Source: Anaerolineales bacterium
GTDB lineage: Bacteria; Chloroflexota; Anaerolineae; Anaerolineales; UBA4823
Length of the DNA: 51,843 nucleotides
NCBI GenBank assembly: GCA_016929095.1
Contig: JAFGJM010000040.1
Span: 1-51,843 of the forward strand
Direction of reading: 5' to 3'
The notes under the pieces were generated by a model. That model made no database searches and was not told where the DNA came from. It saw only the letters and a list, made by a program, of their open reading frames with translations. How positions within the stretch are numbered: position 1 is the first letter of the stretch; every line of letters starts with the position of its first letter. The position numbers were made by a program, and so were the translations under genes. Shown piece by piece: positions 50,208 to 51,843 of this stretch.

Positions 50208-50391
50208 AGCAATATCCATATATTCAGGCAATACAATTAAAATTGAGGAATAAATAATATATACTATTATTATAGACATATTTTGTATAAAATAAATAGT
50301 ATTTAAGTTTCATTTGTACCCTCTCCCAGCCCTTCATTTTTGCAAGTATAAGTGGAGCAGGTTTATATTAGGATATCGAACTTGGCTGATG

Positions 50392-50430
50392 AGAGCAGAT
50401 AACAAAAAGCGAATAACTGAAAACCAGACT
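50392..50430 (+). repeat. Degenerate GAATAACTG-type intergenic tract
   Basis: GCAGATAACAAAAAGCG followed by AATAACTGAAAACCAG, of the same character as the tracts before thiolase, dnaG and nuoN. The surrounding spacer 50208-50579 is AT-rich and, apart from this tract and the promoter, shows no gene. Confidence 0.45.
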
Positions 50431-50479
50431 ATTCTTTATGAAATTGCCTGGATTCTTTAATCATTTTCACTCATTTCTC

Positions 50480-50507
50480 TTGTAAAAAGAGATGAAATGC
50501 ATATAAT
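50480..50507 (+). promoter_or_regulatory. Putative sigma-70 promoter for the lipoprotein gene
   Basis: TTGTAA (50480-50485), 16-nt spacer, TATAAT (50502-50507). Leader of about 65 nt to the ATG, which has a strong AAGGAGG. Confidence 0.6.
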
Positions 50508-50579
50508 ACCCTCTCAATAAGCGAGGGGCTTTAAAGGCAATAATAAAAGCAGCTATGTTATATTTCTAAGGAGGATAGT

Positions 50580-51635
50580 ATGAAGAAATCCTATATAGCG
50601 CTTATAAGCTTGGTCATCGTGGGGGTATTATTCGTGACAGCTTGCGCATCTCAGGCAACACAACCGCCTGCACCTGTCATCACCCAAGTCGTAACTCAAG
50701 TCGTTACCCAGGTAATCACTCAGATTGTACCTCCCACTCCTACTCCCGAACCAACCGTTGAACCCGAGCCGCAATTGCCTGGCTTATGGCAGCTCTATGA
50801 GGATTTCTTCAAATCTGCCAAATATGTTGATCTCACGCACGCCTTTGAACCAGTTCAACCGGTTTGGCCTGGCTTCGGGTATGCTACATTTAAACCCGCG
50901 GTAGCAGGTCAGACGATTGAAGGGTATGTGGAAGAGGGGGAGGAATTTACCTATGAGAAGCATGGGTTTGTAGCGACTGCCTATGAAATTCTAACCGACC
51001 AATATGGCACGCAACTCGACCCGCCTGCCCACTGGGATAATTTGGGGGCGACCATCAGCGATATCCCCGCCACATATGCCGTACGCCCCCTGGTGGTGAT
51101 CAACATCGCCGATAAGGTTGCCCAGGATCAAGGTTACCATCTTCAGGTACAAGATGTCCTGGATTGGGAAGCAAAGTATGGCACCATTCCCGAAGGAGCA
51201 GTGGTGATGGTGCGCTCTGACTGGTCCAAGCGATGGACTGATATGGAAAGTTTCAATGAAGTACCCTTCCCTGGGGTGGGTTTAGAGGCGCTTAAGTTCC
51301 TGCATCTGGAGCGAAATATTCTCTTCCATGGGCATGAGCCGCTGGATACCGACACCACCCCAACCCTGGAGGGCGAATATTGGCTGCTGCATAACCATTT
51401 CACGCAGGCAGAGGGTGTGGCAAATTTGGATCAGGTGCCGGAAGCCGGCGCGTTGATCGTGATTGGATTTGCTAAACCCAAAGGCGGCACGGGCGGATAT
51501 GCCCGTTATATTGCGGTCTGCCCGCCGGATTGGGAATATGGCGTTTCTGTTATGGAAATGCCGGGTGCCCCGCTGCCCACTCAGCCTGCCCCGCTCGTGC
51601 GCAACGAAAACGGGGTAATGCGCCCTTCACCGTAA
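50580..51635 (+). CDS. Exported cyclase-family lipoprotein (kynurenine formamidase-like)
   Basis: 351 residues. The N-terminus is a lipoprotein signal peptide with lipobox VTAC and lipidated C22, then a TQVVTQVVTQVITQIV repeat and a PTPTPEPTVEPEP linker. The catalytic domain (about 82-340) is of the cyclase/amidohydrolase type (PF04199): YVDLTHAF, the metal-site block near residues 141-151, VVINIADKV, GTIPEGAVVMVRSDWSKRW and NILFHGHEPLDTD. The usual metal motif is HxGTHxDxPxH; here it reads QYGTQLDPPAH, with Gln at both first His positions (141 and 145) but D147 and H151 kept. It is expected to sit outside the membrane, anchored by lipid. Substrate unknown; no tryptophan-degradation genes are near. 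Confidence 0.85.
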   Translation: MKKSYIALISLVIVGVLFVTACASQATQPPAPVITQVVTQVVTQVITQIVPPTPTPEPTVEPEPQLPGLWQLYEDFFKSAKYVDLTHAFEPVQPVWPGFGYATFKPAVAGQTIEGYVEEGEEFTYEKHGFVATAYEILTDQYGTQLDPPAHWDNLGATISDIPATYAVRPLVVINIADKVAQDQGYHLQVQDVLDWEAKYGTIPEGAVVMVRSDWSKRWTDMESFNEVPFPGVGLEALKFLHLERNILFHGHEPLDTDTTPTLEGEYWLLHNHFTQAEGVANLDQVPEAGALIVIGFAKPKGGTGGYARYIAVCPPDWEYGVSVMEMPGAPLPTQPAPLVRNENGVMRPSP

Positions 51636-51769
51636 GCAATTAGGCGTAATCTAGCTTTTTGAGCCAAGTGTTTTGGTTACTCCCCTCGCTTTTTTCTTGA
51701 TTTGCTCTAAGCCCATGAAGTGAATAGGCGCTATTGATCTAGTACTATGTCATAATAAAATTGATGGCT

Positions 51770-51825
51770 GTAGTAACGACTTTAGTCGTTTAATACTCAT
51801 ATATAACGACTGAAGTCGTTACTAC
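51770..51825. repeat. Head-to-head pair of GTAG-footed palindromes (BIME-like)
   Basis: GTAG (51770) then AACGACT-TT-AGTCGTT (51775-51790). After a 14-nt spacer comes AACGACT-GA-AGTCGTT (51805-51820), then CTAC (51822-51825), that is GTAG on the other strand. The two units are also near-perfect complements of each other. A different family from the array at 2.6-3.5 kb. The rest of 51636-51843 shows no gene. Confidence 0.8.
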
Positions 51826-51843
51826 AAATCCATCTTCTTTACA

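Overview
The window looks like a chromosomal segment of a free-living bacterium, most plausibly a Chloroflexota member of the Anaerolineae type. This is an inference from gene content and style: CarD next to a cold-shock gene, an ECF sigma factor with a Thr/Pro-linker membrane anti-sigma partner, a Trp/His-rich sensor kinase, a secreted beta-propeller ending in a YLP-type tail, and several families of dispersed intergenic palindromes. No rRNA, tRNA, CRISPR array, phage module or complete insertion sequence was seen. I used no database, so the taxonomic call is from recognition only.

Layout. 1-1.9 kb: a GNAT acetyltransferase (cut by the window edge) coupled to a GH1 beta-glycosidase. 1.9-3.5 kb: a RAYT-type Y1 transposase beside an array of GTAG-footed palindromes (REP/BIME-like). 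3.6-9.6 kb: thiolase, folK, an unknown small protein, folP and aconitase. 9.9-13.4 kb: dnaG and rpoD. 13.5-28.5 kb: a complete 14-gene NADH:quinone oxidoreductase locus, nuoA to nuoN in canonical order. 28.8-31.4 kb: lipA and a histidine ammonia-lyase homologue (both minus strand). 31.7-34.7 kb: an ECF sigma factor and its very large membrane anti-sigma-like partner. 34.8-38.4 kb: indolepyruvate:ferredoxin oxidoreductase iorAB, a cold-shock protein and CarD. 38.7-42.7 kb: a minus-strand operon of two M20 hydrolases flanking a YfcC/DcuC-type transporter. 43.2-48.2 kb: a secreted propeller protein, then a two-component system surrounded by small membrane proteins. 48.5-50.2 kb: dodecin, a membrane protein and a tandem pair of paralogous unknowns. 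50.6-51.6 kb: a lipoprotein of the cyclase (kynurenine-formamidase-like) family, then another palindrome pair.

How it fits together. The metabolic genes describe a heterotroph that uses sugars (GH1), peptides and amino acids (M20 hydrolases, carrier, ammonia-lyase, IorAB) and acyl-CoA chemistry (thiolase), with a TCA step (aconitase, plus LipA for the 2-oxoacid dehydrogenases) and a full NADH-fed complex I.

The most notable regulatory signal is at 45.0 and 48.2 kb. Two minus-strand promoter regions carry the same -10-like hexamer and, exactly 8 bp upstream, four 11-bp direct repeats related to TTCCTCCATAA. They precede two small membrane-protein genes on either side of an OmpR/PhoB-type response regulator and its kinase, so the target sites of this two-component system can be proposed from sequence alone. 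Other points worth a look: the RAYT with its two-type palindrome array; an ammonia-lyase whose cofactor triad is Ala-Cys-Gly rather than Ala-Ser-Gly; a kinase N-terminus with Trp on a strict 6-residue period; and long structured leaders before the cold-shock gene and the peptide-scavenging operon.
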